Below, piece after piece: positions 8,066-16,941 of a stretch of DNA of 36,632 nt (position 1 is its first letter; each line of letters opens with the position of its first letter). Source of the stretch: an uncultured Gammaproteobacteria bacterium. GTDB taxonomy: Bacteria; Pseudomonadota; Gammaproteobacteria; GCA-002705445; GCA-002716945. The translations under genes and the position numbers were made by a program. The stretch covers positions 1-36,632 of the forward strand of contig CACLCV010000009.1 in NCBI GenBank assembly GCA_902605525.1, written 5' to 3'. Under the pieces are notes generated by a model. That model saw only the letters and a program-made list of their open reading frames with translations. It ran no database searches and had not been told where the DNA came from.

Positions 8066-9289
8066 CTAGCTCTCTTGAAATATCGGTAAATAGACCTTAA
8101 AAGAACTTCCTTTACCTTCCTCGCTCTCAATGACCAGGCGACCTGCATGACGATTGACTATATGCTTGACTATCGAGAGACCTAAGCCTGAACTACTCTT
8201 TTTATATAGAGCTGCATTCTTTGATCTATAAAATCTTTCTGTTACTTTCAAAATATCTAGTCTGGGAATCCCGCAACCTTGATCATTAATCGTAAAGCAT
8301 ATTTCACTATCATTGACTTCAAATTCTATGCTTACAGTAGTCGAGGTATCACTATAAGTTAATGCATTATTAATTAAGTTTTCAAATATCTCTATTACTT
8401 GGTCATTATTACCTCTTGCAAATATTTCATTTTCTTTATACTTACTAGATAATTCTATTGTTATATCTTTTTTTTCTGCACTTTGCTTAGCAGCATCTAC
8501 TGCTGCGCTGCCACATCTATAAATATCAACCTTTGAATTAGGGATTTGATATTCTGACTCCTCTACTCTTATAAGTGCTAATGTATCATTGACAAGTCTT
8601 TGCATTCTCTCAGCCTCAGTATGAATAATCTTAAGAAATTTAGTTTTTTGACTTTCATCATTTTTAGCTGGGCCTTGAATGGTCTCAATAAACCCCATTA
8701 TAGCAGTAAGCGGAGTCTTTAATTCATGGGTAACATTTGAAATAAAATCAGATTTAATTTGCTCTGAAACTTTTTGACTTGTTTCATCAGTCATGATGAC
8801 CAATATGAATGTTTCACCTTCTATTTTAATCGGAAACAATTGTGCTTGAACATATCTGTGAACTTGATCATATATAATTACACTTACGTCGACTTTTCTT
8901 TTATTTTCTAAAGCTTCATTTAAACCTTCATTCAATTCGTTAGATCTCATTACCAATGATAAATGAAGATTGCTTGCATCTTTTCCAACAAAGGAATTAA
9001 AAGCAACATTAGATTTCTCTATAGTAAAGGTTTTATTCACTATGAACATTGGAAAAGAGTTTTGATTGAATATACTTTTATCATGCTCTGAAAAGAATAT
9101 AGTCTTATTTTTTTTAACTTGTTTGTCTGTTTTTATAAAAGAATCTTCTTGTATTTTTTCTTTTTTAGAAGCAAGTTTATAAATAATTAAATAGAATAAA
9201 ATAACTATGAATATCACAGTTAAAGGAGTAACAGTTTTATAAAGGATAAAAGCAGTCAGGGCTGATAGGAAAATTAATAACAGTATCAT
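8066..9289 (-). CDS. phoR: Phosphate regulon sensor histidine kinase PhoR
   Basis: This 407-residue inner-membrane sensor kinase begins with two hydrophobic segments (about 1-18 and 21-38) with almost no periplasmic loop, as in PhoR. A PAS-like region (about 72-165) follows. HisKA has His188 in SNVTHELKTPLTA, and the ATPase domain has its N box (NLINNALTYS), G1 box (DQGCGIP) and G2 box (SGLGLSIVKHIV). It phosphorylates or dephosphorylates PhoB according to the PstSCAB-PhoU state. It is the first gene of the block, upstream of the pstS Pho boxes and separated from phoB by the whole pst operon; in most Proteobacteria phoB and phoR are adjacent. It diverges from the gene at 9361 across 71 bp. 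Confidence 0.93.
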   Translation of the reverse strand: MILLLIFLSALTAFILYKTVTPLTVIFIVILFYLIIYKLASKKEKIQEDSFIKTDKQVKKNKTIFFSEHDKSIFNQNSFPMFIVNKTFTIEKSNVAFNSFVGKDASNLHLSLVMRSNELNEGLNEALENKRKVDVSVIIYDQVHRYVQAQLFPIKIEGETFILVIMTDETSQKVSEQIKSDFISNVTHELKTPLTAIMGFIETIQGPAKNDESQKTKFLKIIHTEAERMQRLVNDTLALIRVEESEYQIPNSKVDIYRCGSAAVDAAKQSAEKKDITIELSSKYKENEIFARGNNDQVIEIFENLINNALTYSDTSTTVSIEFEVNDSEICFTINDQGCGIPRLDILKVTERFYRSKNAALYKKSSSGLGLSIVKHIVNRHAGRLVIESEEGKGSSFKVYLPIFQES

Positions 9290-9301
9290 ATGTATTTCTC
9301 G

Positions 9302-9307
9302 ATTTTA
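9302..9307 (-). promoter_or_regulatory. Possible phoR -10
   Basis: TAAAAT on the minus strand lies 12 bases before the phoR ATG, with a weak TGAAGT -35 at 16 bases. GAGAAA near the start could act as a weak Shine-Dalgarno. No Pho-box phasing was seen here. Confidence 0.35.
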
Positions 9308-9345
9308 TCTATTGATAGACTTAACTTCATGGTAAAATCTACTAC

Positions 9346-9351
9346 CATAAT
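9346..9351 (+). promoter_or_regulatory. Possible -10 for the 9361 operon
   Basis: CATAAT ends nine bases before the ATG at 9361 and there is no Shine-Dalgarno, which predicts a leaderless or near-leaderless mRNA. An alternative TAAAAT (9333-9338) with TTGATA (9312-9317) at 15 bases would give a leader of about 15 bases. Confidence 0.35.
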
Positions 9352-9360
9352 ATCAGATAT

Positions 9361-10476
9361 ATGACAGATATAATATTCCACAAATCAAGTAAGTACATCG
9401 AAGATGACATAGACTATTATGCATCAGACACTCGCGATAAACACGGTGCTGTAAAACCAAGTAAGAATATTAAAAGCTATACTTTGGATTCAGATAGTTT
9501 TGATAATAACGCTGAACTACCATCTTTATACTATCCGTTTCAAAAACATTCTATAGATAGAGTTTATCTAGGGATTAGTTTTCCACTTTATGCTAATAAT
9601 TGGGGCGCAGAGTTTTTGAGATACCTTATGTACGTAATAAAAAAAGATGGTGCAGTAATTTTTCCAGTTTATGCAGAAAGACAAGGTGTTGAGAAAAACT
9701 ATTGGTCGAGAAGTATTCTAGAAGTTGCTTTCCAAAGCAGGCAGAAATGGTGGGGTATGAGTAATATATGGGCGGAGAATGATGGTGTGATGTCAATGCG
9801 TATCGGTAAGAAAGAGCCTAAGGTTCGTAATAGTACTTTTACTTATTTTATTGATAAGACATTGCCTAAACTTTATCAAGAAAATAAATTAAATGAGTTA
9901 CAAAATGAAATAGATAATCAAAATGAAAATTTACGTCTCAGTGCAGTCGTTGAGAAAATAATTCTTGATAACCATGGAAGAAATAAAAAAATCAACCTTG
10001 GAGTTGTCAGTAATAGTAACTTACTTGGCATGGAATTAGCGTGCAGTGATTATATGAATATCAAAAAAACAAAAGTCTATTCCTCTAATGAAGATAATAT
10101 TGATGCTTATTCTGAGTACCTTCCTAAAGATACGGCATCAAATTTCAATCGTTTAATTGGAAATTTAAATGAATGTGACTTTGATAGTGAACATAATGTA
10201 TTTTTAATAGATGAAAAATTTTGTAATGAAGATTTAAGTAAACACATAATAGGTAAAGCTCTTGATAGTCTTCAAAATGATGGATTCATTATTATAGTTA
10301 ATAGACATGCAGAAAATAATTGTAAATCATCGGATTATTCTCATACCGTAGGTACAAAACTTAAAACTGGCTATGATATACCGCACTACTCAGATCTTAT
10401 TTTTGATGAGCTTAAAGCTGAAAATGAAAATAGAGAGTCAGCAGTTCAAGTAATACATAAAAAAGACAATGTATGA
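9361..10476 (+). CDS. Unrecognised protein with two methyltransferase-like stretches
   Basis: I cannot assign this 371-residue soluble protein to a family. Two regions resemble parts of class I methyltransferase folds. Around residues 67-100, SIDRVYLGISFPLY followed by FLRYLMYVIKKDGAVIFPV looks like the strand 4 to strand 5 region. Around residues 207-315, INLGVVSNSNLLGMELAC, then a Leu-Ile-Asp segment and ALDSLQNDGFIIIVNR, look like a second, degenerate copy. A canonical glycine-rich SAM loop (GxGxG) is absent from both, so catalysis is uncertain. A charged helical linker (about 170-200) joins the halves. There is no signal peptide or membrane segment. It diverges from phoR and overlaps the start of the alanine symporter gene by eight bases, so the two are probably co-translated. 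Confidence 0.75.
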   Translation: MTDIIFHKSSKYIEDDIDYYASDTRDKHGAVKPSKNIKSYTLDSDSFDNNAELPSLYYPFQKHSIDRVYLGISFPLYANNWGAEFLRYLMYVIKKDGAVIFPVYAERQGVEKNYWSRSILEVAFQSRQKWWGMSNIWAENDGVMSMRIGKKEPKVRNSTFTYFIDKTLPKLYQENKLNELQNEIDNQNENLRLSAVVEKIILDNHGRNKKINLGVVSNSNLLGMELACSDYMNIKKTKVYSSNEDNIDAYSEYLPKDTASNFNRLIGNLNECDFDSEHNVFLIDEKFCNEDLSKHIIGKALDSLQNDGFIIIVNRHAENNCKSSDYSHTVGTKLKTGYDIPHYSDLIFDELKAENENRESAVQVIHKKDNV

Positions 10477-11800
10477 TTTTCTAAATACTTTAAGTGGTTT
10501 GATATGGGGCCCCATTACACTTATATTAATTTTAGGTACGGGAATCTTTCTAAGTCTTGGCCTTAAAGGATTTACTTTTACGTATATCCTCATAGCTTTC
10601 AAACAAATCTTTAAAAAAGATGAAAAAACCACTGATGGAGAAATCACATCTTTCCAATCCTTAACAACTGCTCTATCTGCAACAGTTGGCACAGGTAATA
10701 TTGCTGGAGTTGCTACGGCAATTTATATTGGAGGACCAGGTGCAGTATTTTGGATGTGGGTGTCTGCTTTATTTGGTATGGCGACAAAATATGCCGAAGC
10801 ATTTCTTGCTATTAAGTACAGAGAGAAAAATGTTAATGGTGAGACGGTTGGTGGGCCAATGTATTATATTAAAAATGGATTATCAAAAAACTATATAATT
10901 TTTGCCTATCTATTTGCTCTTGCAGGTATGATTGCAGCTTTAGGAATTGGTAATGGAGTACAAGTTAATTCTGTATCACAAGTTATAGAAAATGAATTTG
11001 GCATTTCATCTTTTAGTGTTGGAATTTTTATAGCTTTATTGGTCGCACTTGTAATTCTTGGAGGTATCAAATCCATTGGCAAAATCACATCCAAATTAGT
11101 ACCTCTTATGTCAGCTATATACATTCTCGGCGGTTTATGGATTATCGTTCTTAACTATAGTGAAGTTACATATATATTTAATCTAATTACTACATCTGCA
11201 TTTACATCCACTGCAGCAACCGGTGGTTTTGCAGGTGCAACAGTTTGGATGGCATTGCGTTATGGAGTTGCAAGAGGTGTATTTTCAAATGAGGCCGGTT
11301 TAGGAAGCTCGCCAATTGCTCATGCTGCTGCTAATACCAATAATCCTGCTAAACAAGGGATGATTTCAATGCTTGAACCACTAATTGATACTTTAATAGT
11401 TTGTACAATCACAGCTTTTGTCATTTTAATGAGTAATTTATGGATAGGAGAAATCAATGGAGCTGTCTTAACGGTTGCATCTTTCGAACAATTATTAACT
11501 AATGGTAAATACATTGTTATTTTTGGATTAATTTTATTTTCATTTAGTACTATTATTGGTTGGAGTTATTATGGTGAAAAGTGTGCTGAATTTTTATTTG
11601 GATCACAAATAATAATCTACTACAGAATATTATGGGTATTAATTATACCTGTAGCAGCTATTATAGAATTGAATCTAATGTGGCTTATTGCAGATATTAT
11701 GAACGGGCTAATGGCATTACCTAATTTGATTGCATTACTTTTATTAGGTCCAATGATATTTATAAAAACAAAAGAGTTAAAAGATACTTTCAAAGCCTGA
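10469..11800 (+). CDS. AGCS-family sodium/alanine (amino acid) symporter
   Basis: This 443-residue inner-membrane protein has about eleven hydrophobic segments. Family hallmarks are ATVGTGNIAGVATAI (71-85), GGPMYYI (128-134) and the signature GVFSNEAGLGSSPIAHAA (270-287). AGCS proteins import alanine or glycine with Na+. Length is normal. The start overlaps the upstream gene's stop by eight bases and the stop is four bases before nadC, so the three genes form one transcription unit. Substrate preference within the family cannot be read from the sequence. Together with nhaA downstream it suggests a cell that exploits a Na+ gradient, as expected in seawater. Confidence 0.93.
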   Translation: MYDFLNTLSGLIWGPITLILILGTGIFLSLGLKGFTFTYILIAFKQIFKKDEKTTDGEITSFQSLTTALSATVGTGNIAGVATAIYIGGPGAVFWMWVSALFGMATKYAEAFLAIKYREKNVNGETVGGPMYYIKNGLSKNYIIFAYLFALAGMIAALGIGNGVQVNSVSQVIENEFGISSFSVGIFIALLVALVILGGIKSIGKITSKLVPLMSAIYILGGLWIIVLNYSEVTYIFNLITTSAFTSTAATGGFAGATVWMALRYGVARGVFSNEAGLGSSPIAHAAANTNNPAKQGMISMLEPLIDTLIVCTITAFVILMSNLWIGEINGAVLTVASFEQLLTNGKYIVIFGLILFSFSTIIGWSYYGEKCAEFLFGSQIIIYYRILWVLIIPVAAIIELNLMWLIADIMNGLMALPNLIALLLLGPMIFIKTKELKDTFKA

Positions 11801-11804
11801 CCTG

Positions 11805-12611
11805 ATGAATAGAGATAAGCATATTAAACTAGCACTGGATGAAGACTGTTCCAGACAAGATGTAACAACAAAACTTCTCCCCATACATAGAAAGTGCAAA
11901 GCCATAATTAAAATTAAAGAAACATCTCATGTCTATGGAATAAGATGGCTTGAACAAGTATTCAAAAAAATTGATAAAAAAATAAAAATTAAGTTTTATA
12001 TTAAAGACGGTCAGTATACTAAAAAAAATACAATCATAGCTGAAATTATTGGTTCAAATCACTCTCTTCTTAAAGCAGAACGTGTAGCTTTAAATTACCT
12101 ACAAGCTATGTCCGGAACTTACGATCTTTGTAAGAGATTTCAAAAAAGAATTAAGCATACAAAAATTAAATTACTTCACACAAGAAAAACTCTTCCATTA
12201 TTTAGGTCTCCATTGAAAGAAGCATGTATTGCAGCTGGGTGTATGCCTCATAGAGACGACTTATCCACAGCTGTTCTTATTAAGGAAAATCATTTGAAGT
12301 TTACAACTACCCCAATTGAGTTAATTAAGAAAGCTATTGTAAATAATAAAAAAGTTGTTGTTGAGGCAAAAACACTCAAGTTTGCTAAAAGTTTAGACCA
12401 ATTAAAGATAGATAGAGTGTTACTGGATAATTTCACACCGTTGATGTTGAAAAAGTTTATTCAATGTAACTTAAACTTAAAAATAGAAGTATCTGGTTCG
12501 ATCAATCTAAAGAATATACAAAAATTTGCTATCAAGGGTGTCCACTATATCTCTATAGGTGCGCTAACAAAAAATATAGAATCGAAAGATTTCTCTATGT
12601 TGATAGTGTAA
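11805..12611 (+). CDS. nadC: Nicotinate-nucleotide pyrophosphorylase (carboxylating)
   Basis: NadC converts quinolinate and PRPP to nicotinate mononucleotide, CO2 and PPi in NAD synthesis. The 268-residue protein shows ALDEDCSRQDVTT near the start, ERVALNYLQAMSG (about 91-103), TRKTLP (about 128-133), HRDDLSTAVLIKENH (about 149-163), the acidic VVVEA strand, LLDNF and the terminal VSGSIN...ISIGALTK. The residues expected to bind substrate (Arg-Lys of TRKT, His-Arg, the Lys of IKEN, the Glu and the Asp) are present. The usual Asp before TRKT is His, and the usual GGG before the NHR motif reads AGCMPHR, so it is somewhat divergent. It is co-transcribed with the symporter. No other quinolinate-pathway gene lies in the window, although nadD acts two steps later. 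Confidence 0.9.
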   Translation: MNRDKHIKLALDEDCSRQDVTTKLLPIHRKCKAIIKIKETSHVYGIRWLEQVFKKIDKKIKIKFYIKDGQYTKKNTIIAEIIGSNHSLLKAERVALNYLQAMSGTYDLCKRFQKRIKHTKIKLLHTRKTLPLFRSPLKEACIAAGCMPHRDDLSTAVLIKENHLKFTTTPIELIKKAIVNNKKVVVEAKTLKFAKSLDQLKIDRVLLDNFTPLMLKKFIQCNLNLKIEVSGSINLKNIQKFAIKGVHYISIGALTKNIESKDFSMLIV

Positions 12612-12635
12612 GTATACGCTAGTCTTACAAGCTGA

Positions 12636-12641
12636 TATAAT
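12636..12641 (+). promoter_or_regulatory. nhaA -10, predicted leaderless start
   Basis: A consensus TATAAT ends nine bases before the nhaA ATG at 12651, and there is no Shine-Dalgarno between them. The start site would fall within about three bases of the ATG. An inverted pair TGTAAG/CTTACA (12607-12612, 12624-12629) just upstream overlaps the nadC stop and could be an operator or a weak hairpin. Confidence 0.5.
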
Positions 12642-12650
12642 AAATTGCGA

Positions 12651-13835
12651 ATGAATAATACCTTTGATATCACACAAGCTATAAAAAATTTCTTCTCAAG
12701 AGAAGAAAAATCAGGAATATTATTATTGATCTTCGCTACCCTTGCACTAATCGTAGTTAATAGTCCACTTCAATCTATTTATTTTGATGTTAAGTATGCT
12801 TCGATCCCTATAAACATAGGAGATTTTAGTTTTACAAAAAGTGTTTCACACTGGGTAAATGATGGATTGATGGCAATATTTTTCTTTGTTATAGGGTTAG
12901 AACTAAAAAGAGAAATACTAGAAGGTGAACTATCAAGTTTTGATAAAATGGTACTCCCCGCCATTGCAGCAGTCGGAGGAATGGTAGCGCCAGCATTAAT
13001 CTATGTATTGATAAATTATACAAGTCCTGAAAATATGTCAGGCTGGGCAATTCCTACAGCAACCGATATTGCTTTTTCACTAGCTGTACTCCTCATTATA
13101 GGAAAAAGCGTTCCTTTAAGTTTAAAAGTTTTTCTTTTATCGTTGGCGATAATTGATGATTTAGGAGCTGTATTAATTATAGCTTTCTTTTATACATCTG
13201 AAATCAGTACGCATTATTTATTATATTCAGCCGTTGTATTCTCACTTTTAATATTATTGAACATGTCAGGGTCTCAGAAGATGTATATCTTTATTCTGTT
13301 AGGCATATTCTTATGGTATTTTGTTTTGAAATCAGGAATTCATGCAACAATTGCTGGCGTTCTTTTAGCAACTACGATTCCAAATAATGAAAATAATAAT
13401 TTAGAACATTCAATGCTTAAACAACTTGAACATAAACTACATAATTTTGTAGGCATACTTGTTTTGCCTATTTTTGCTTTCTTTAATAGTGATATTAATT
13501 TTAGTGATGTAACTTTAAATAGTGTTTACAGCCCTCTATCTTTAGGTATCATCCTTGGGTTGTTAGTTGGTAAACCTATAGGCATTACGCTGTTTACTTA
13601 TATTGGAATGAAGACAAAGATGTTTAAACTTCCTGATAGTGTGACTTTAAAAGATATATTTGGATTGTCTCTGCTATGTGGAATTGGTTTTACTATGAGC
13701 TTATTTATCAATGGGTTAGCATTTACTGATCAAATACTCATTGATAGTAGTAAACTAGGTATATTTATAGGATCAATTGTATCTGCGGTAGCCGGTTATT
13801 TAATTTTAAAATCTAAATACAAAGCTCAAGACTAA
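12651..13835 (+). CDS. nhaA: Na+/H+ antiporter NhaA
   Basis: This 394-residue inner-membrane antiporter exports Na+ in exchange for H+. The ion-binding aspartates are all present: Asp139 in PTATDIAFS and the pair Asp169-Asp170 in LAIIDDLGAV. IGLELKREILEGEL (about 81-94) and the C-terminal LCGIGFTMSLFI are also diagnostic. I start it at the ATG at 12651 rather than the TTG six bases upstream, because a TATAAT lies just before and the family begins near this residue. The stop overlaps the stop region of the opposing gene at 13832 by four bases. Confidence 0.96.
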   Translation: MNNTFDITQAIKNFFSREEKSGILLLIFATLALIVVNSPLQSIYFDVKYASIPINIGDFSFTKSVSHWVNDGLMAIFFFVIGLELKREILEGELSSFDKMVLPAIAAVGGMVAPALIYVLINYTSPENMSGWAIPTATDIAFSLAVLLIIGKSVPLSLKVFLLSLAIIDDLGAVLIIAFFYTSEISTHYLLYSAVVFSLLILLNMSGSQKMYIFILLGIFLWYFVLKSGIHATIAGVLLATTIPNNENNNLEHSMLKQLEHKLHNFVGILVLPIFAFFNSDINFSDVTLNSVYSPLSLGIILGLLVGKPIGITLFTYIGMKTKMFKLPDSVTLKDIFGLSLLCGIGFTMSLFINGLAFTDQILIDSSKLGIFIGSIVSAVAGYLILKSKYKAQD

Positions 13836-14149
13836 TATGGTGTGCATTCCATACTGAGAGCTTCGGATGCTTTGGTAGGGACTACATCTAATACAAAATT
13901 AATAGAATCAAATTTTACAAGTAAATCTGGTGCAGTAAGTTCTATAGAATCTTTTGTTCTTTTTACAACAGCTAGGTTCATTCTATTTAATTTTTCATTA
14001 TCTTTTTTTAGATCAAGAATAAATACAATACGTTCTTCGTAATTATAGCAAGTAAGCTTGTCGGTCATGGTTCGACCATCTGCGGCATGTGCTGCCATAG
14101 AGGGTATTACAATTATGAGTGAGACTAATATTTCCCTTAAGTGAAACAT
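13832..14149 (-). CDS. Small exported protein of unknown function
   Basis: I do not recognise this 105-residue protein. It has a Sec signal peptide (residues 1-22, hydrophobic LVSLIIVIPSMA, cleavage after AHA). The mature region of about 83 residues is mostly beta-like, with two cysteines (KLTCYNYEE near the mature N-terminus and SMECTPY at the C-terminus) that could form a disulfide closing the ends. A periplasmic location is likely. No clear Shine-Dalgarno is seen. It lies 42 bp downstream of pmbA on the same strand and may be read through from that operon. Its last codons overlap those of nhaA on the opposite strand. Confidence 0.7.
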   Translation of the reverse strand: MFHLREILVSLIIVIPSMAAHAADGRTMTDKLTCYNYEERIVFILDLKKDNEKLNRMNLAVVKRTKDSIELTAPDLLVKFDSINFVLDVVPTKASEALSMECTPY

Positions 14150-14191
14150 TATTAACTATTACATGGATTATCTGAGTAGACAATACTTTAA

Positions 14192-15508
14192 TTAATTACC
14201 ACCTATGGTCATATCATTAATCATTACAGAACCACACTTTATCTTCGAGTTCATATAGTAATCATTACCAATTTCCTCAATATTTTTGAACATATCTATC
14301 ATGTTAGAGGCAATCGTAAAATTTGTTACCGGATATGATATCTTACCTTTTTCAATTAGGTATCCAAATGCGCCTCTTGAGTAGTCACCGGTCAACATGT
14401 TTGCGCCAGAACCCATCATCTCAGTAACCAGTATTCCTTCATCTACAGATTCAATCAGATCATTCAGCATTTTTTTTGAAGATTCTATTAATATGTTCGT
14501 ATACCCAGAATTACCTGTAGATTTTGACTTAAGCTGACTTGCAGAATAGGTATCTAGTAAAAAGGTATTTAGAACACCTCCTTCGATTATATGCTTTTCA
14601 GAGGTTTTAACCCCCTCGCTGTCAAAAGGTTTCGTACCGAGTCCTTCTTTGATATCTGGTTTTTCTGTAATGTTGATATGACTAGCAAAAACTTGCTTAT
14701 TTAAATATTCAGCTAAGAAACTATTTTTTTTATATATATTGTTTCCATTAATTGCAGATAAAAATGATGAAAATAGACCAACTGATAATTCAGGAGTTAA
14801 AATGACAGGACATTTTCTAGTAGATATAGATTTCGCACCTAGTCTCGAGATTACTTTTTTTGCACTGAGCTTGCCTATTGCTTGAGCACTTTCCGTCTGC
14901 TCAAAGTTTCTTCGAGTTGTATACGCATAATCTCTTTCTTTTAAACCATTCTCCTCGGCTATGACAACACAAGAAAGTGTATAGCTAGTTGAAGAATAAG
15001 ACCCTACTGCTCCATGAGAATTTAAAATCAAATTATTTGATTGTGAGTATCCATACTCTGAGCCTTCACTATTATTAATTCTCTTATCATAATCAAGTGC
15101 AGCTTTTTCACACTCAACGGTCATGTCTATTAATTGATCTGAACTAAATGTCTTTGGAAAATTTATATCACAATCTATATTTAATTGATTAATTAAATTA
15201 TCCTTTGCTAAACCTTGGTGCTCATCTGTCTCGAGATATGAGGCTATCGTTTTGCTTTTATCTATTGTTAGTTTTATGCTCTCATCAGATAGATTATTTG
15301 TGCTAGCAACACCTTTTCTTTTACCATCAATACATGTAACTGTGAGTGATTCATCGTTATGATATTGAATATTTTCAACATCACCAAACCTTGAAGTGAC
15401 ATCTGCACCATCTGCAGAGTTAAAGTGGAACTCATATTCTCTTTTATTATCTAAACCGTCGATTATATTTTTTAGCTTGTCGGTAGTTTCATGAAAAGTA
15501 GCAGACAT
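14192..15508 (-). CDS. pmbA: TldE/PmbA, partner of the TldD metalloprotease
   Basis: This 438-residue protein is the TldE (PmbA) subunit of the TldD/TldE protease, which trims peptide substrates (microcin B17 leader, CcdA in E. coli). It aligns in layout with the family: a mixed N-terminal domain (about 1-200) and a C-terminal barrel-like domain with PVILTPELSVGLFSSFLSA near residue 233 and GDYSRGAFGYLIEKGKISYP near residue 373. As expected for TldE it lacks the HExxxH zinc motif carried by TldD. It starts two bases after the tldD stop, consistent with equal synthesis of the two subunits, and is the last gene of the holA operon. Confidence 0.94.
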   Translation of the reverse strand: MSATFHETTDKLKNIIDGLDNKREYEFHFNSADGADVTSRFGDVENIQYHNDESLTVTCIDGKRKGVASTNNLSDESIKLTIDKSKTIASYLETDEHQGLAKDNLINQLNIDCDINFPKTFSSDQLIDMTVECEKAALDYDKRINNSEGSEYGYSQSNNLILNSHGAVGSYSSTSYTLSCVVIAEENGLKERDYAYTTRRNFEQTESAQAIGKLSAKKVISRLGAKSISTRKCPVILTPELSVGLFSSFLSAINGNNIYKKNSFLAEYLNKQVFASHINITEKPDIKEGLGTKPFDSEGVKTSEKHIIEGGVLNTFLLDTYSASQLKSKSTGNSGYTNILIESSKKMLNDLIESVDEGILVTEMMGSGANMLTGDYSRGAFGYLIEKGKISYPVTNFTIASNMIDMFKNIEEIGNDYYMNSKIKCGSVMINDMTIGGN

Positions 15509-15510
15509 AT

Positions 15511-16941
15511 TTATACTTCCGTTCCGCCAACAGTAATATCATCAATTTTAAGTGTCGGCTGACCAACACCAACAGGAACGCTTTGTCCTTCTTTGCCACA
15601 TGTACCAACACCGTCATCTAGTTTCATATCATTAGCAACCATAGAAACTTTTTTTAGAACATCGGGACCATTACCAATCAAAGTCATCCCTTTAATCGCA
15701 TTTGTAACTTTTCCAGATTCAATCTTATAAGCCTCCGATGCTGTAAATACAAATTGACCGCTAGTAATATCTACTTGTCCACCAGAAAAGTTTACTGCAT
15801 AGATGCCGTCCTTAACACTTTCAATGATTTCATCAGCTTCTGATGTTCCACCAAGCATATATGTATTTGTCATGCGAGGCATTGGAAGATGTGCATAACT
15901 TTCTCTTCTGCCATTTCCAGTAGGTTTAACATCCATCAATTTTGCATTCATTAAATCTTGCATATATCCTTTTAAGATGCCGTTTTCAATCAAGGTATTT
16001 TTTGCGGTCGGTGTACCTTCATCGTCTATAGACAAAGATCCTCTTCTATCTTTAATGGTTCCATCATCAATAACAGTACACAGATCTGATGCGACCTTTT
16101 GTCCAATCAAATCAGAAAAGTTTGATGTTTTTTTTCTATTAAAATCTCCTTCAAGACCATGTCCAACAGCTTCATGTAATAGTACACCTGGCCATCCTGA
16201 TCCTAGAACAACCGTAGTATTCCCTGCCTTGCATGGCTTAGAAGTTAGGTTCACATCAGCAATTCTTATGGCTTCATCAGCCAGCTCATAGGGTCTTTTT
16301 GTATCTAGTAACATTGGATAAGTGTATCTTCCACCGCCACCTGCACTTCCACGCTCAACTCTATCTCCAGATTTCAATATGACCATTACATTAAACCTAA
16401 CAAGCGGTCTATCATCAAAACTATATGTCCCAAGAGAATTTGCAACAAAAATTGAATCAAAGCTGGAGCTGAGGTTAATTATAACCTGTTCAACTCTCTT
16501 GTCTTTACCTTTAATATACTTATTAATTTCTCTAAGAAAGTTTACTTTCTGATCATCGGTTACAGATGCAAGTGGGGATTCTGAAATATAAAGTTTTTCA
16601 AAATCTGAGTATTCTTTTAAATTTAATGTTTGTGATGAATTTGATTTTATAATTGATTTCGATAATTTAGCCGCTTTCATAATTTCATCAAAATTGAAAT
16701 TATTTCCGTATGAGAAACCTGTTTTTTCATTACTTATTGATCTTATACCGTATCCACTATCAATATGTTGAGAACCACTTTTGACTATGCCGTCTTCACA
16801 TGTCCAACTCTCAACCGTGGTGTACTGCATATATAAATCAGATAAATCAATTGATGGACCTGAAGACTCTGCGATTATATCTTCAATCTTATTGAAGTTA
16901 AGTTTGTTTTCTTCAAATATATAGTCTTTAATTATATTCAT
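15511..16941 (-). CDS. tldD: TldD zinc metalloprotease
   Basis: This is the 476-residue catalytic subunit of the TldD/TldE protease. The zinc motif HEAVGH is at residues 256-261 in VLLHEAVGHGLEGDF, with the glycine-rich GSAGGGGRYTYP (about 198-209) before it and the terminal ACGKEGQS-like segment TCGKEGQSVPVGVGQP near 450. The complex degrades unfolded or short peptides fed into a closed cavity. The ATG overlaps the nit stop by four bases (ATGA). The yhdP-nit-tldD order matches many gammaproteobacteria, but having pmbA directly after tldD differs from E. coli, where the two genes are unlinked. Confidence 0.96.
   Translation of the reverse strand: MNIIKDYIFEENKLNFNKIEDIIAESSGPSIDLSDLYMQYTTVESWTCEDGIVKSGSQHIDSGYGIRSISNEKTGFSYGNNFNFDEIMKAAKLSKSIIKSNSSQTLNLKEYSDFEKLYISESPLASVTDDQKVNFLREINKYIKGKDKRVEQVIINLSSSFDSIFVANSLGTYSFDDRPLVRFNVMVILKSGDRVERGSAGGGGRYTYPMLLDTKRPYELADEAIRIADVNLTSKPCKAGNTTVVLGSGWPGVLLHEAVGHGLEGDFNRKKTSNFSDLIGQKVASDLCTVIDDGTIKDRRGSLSIDDEGTPTAKNTLIENGILKGYMQDLMNAKLMDVKPTGNGRRESYAHLPMPRMTNTYMLGGTSEADEIIESVKDGIYAVNFSGGQVDITSGQFVFTASEAYKIESGKVTNAIKGMTLIGNGPDVLKKVSMVANDMKLDDGVGTCGKEGQSVPVGVGQPTLKIDDITVGGTEV

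Noticed and set aside
12607-12629. Inverted repeat TGTAAG/CTTACA as a nadC terminator
   Set aside because: Only a six-base stem with an 11-base loop and no T-run; it overlaps the nadC stop and nhaA promoter, so at most a weak operator.
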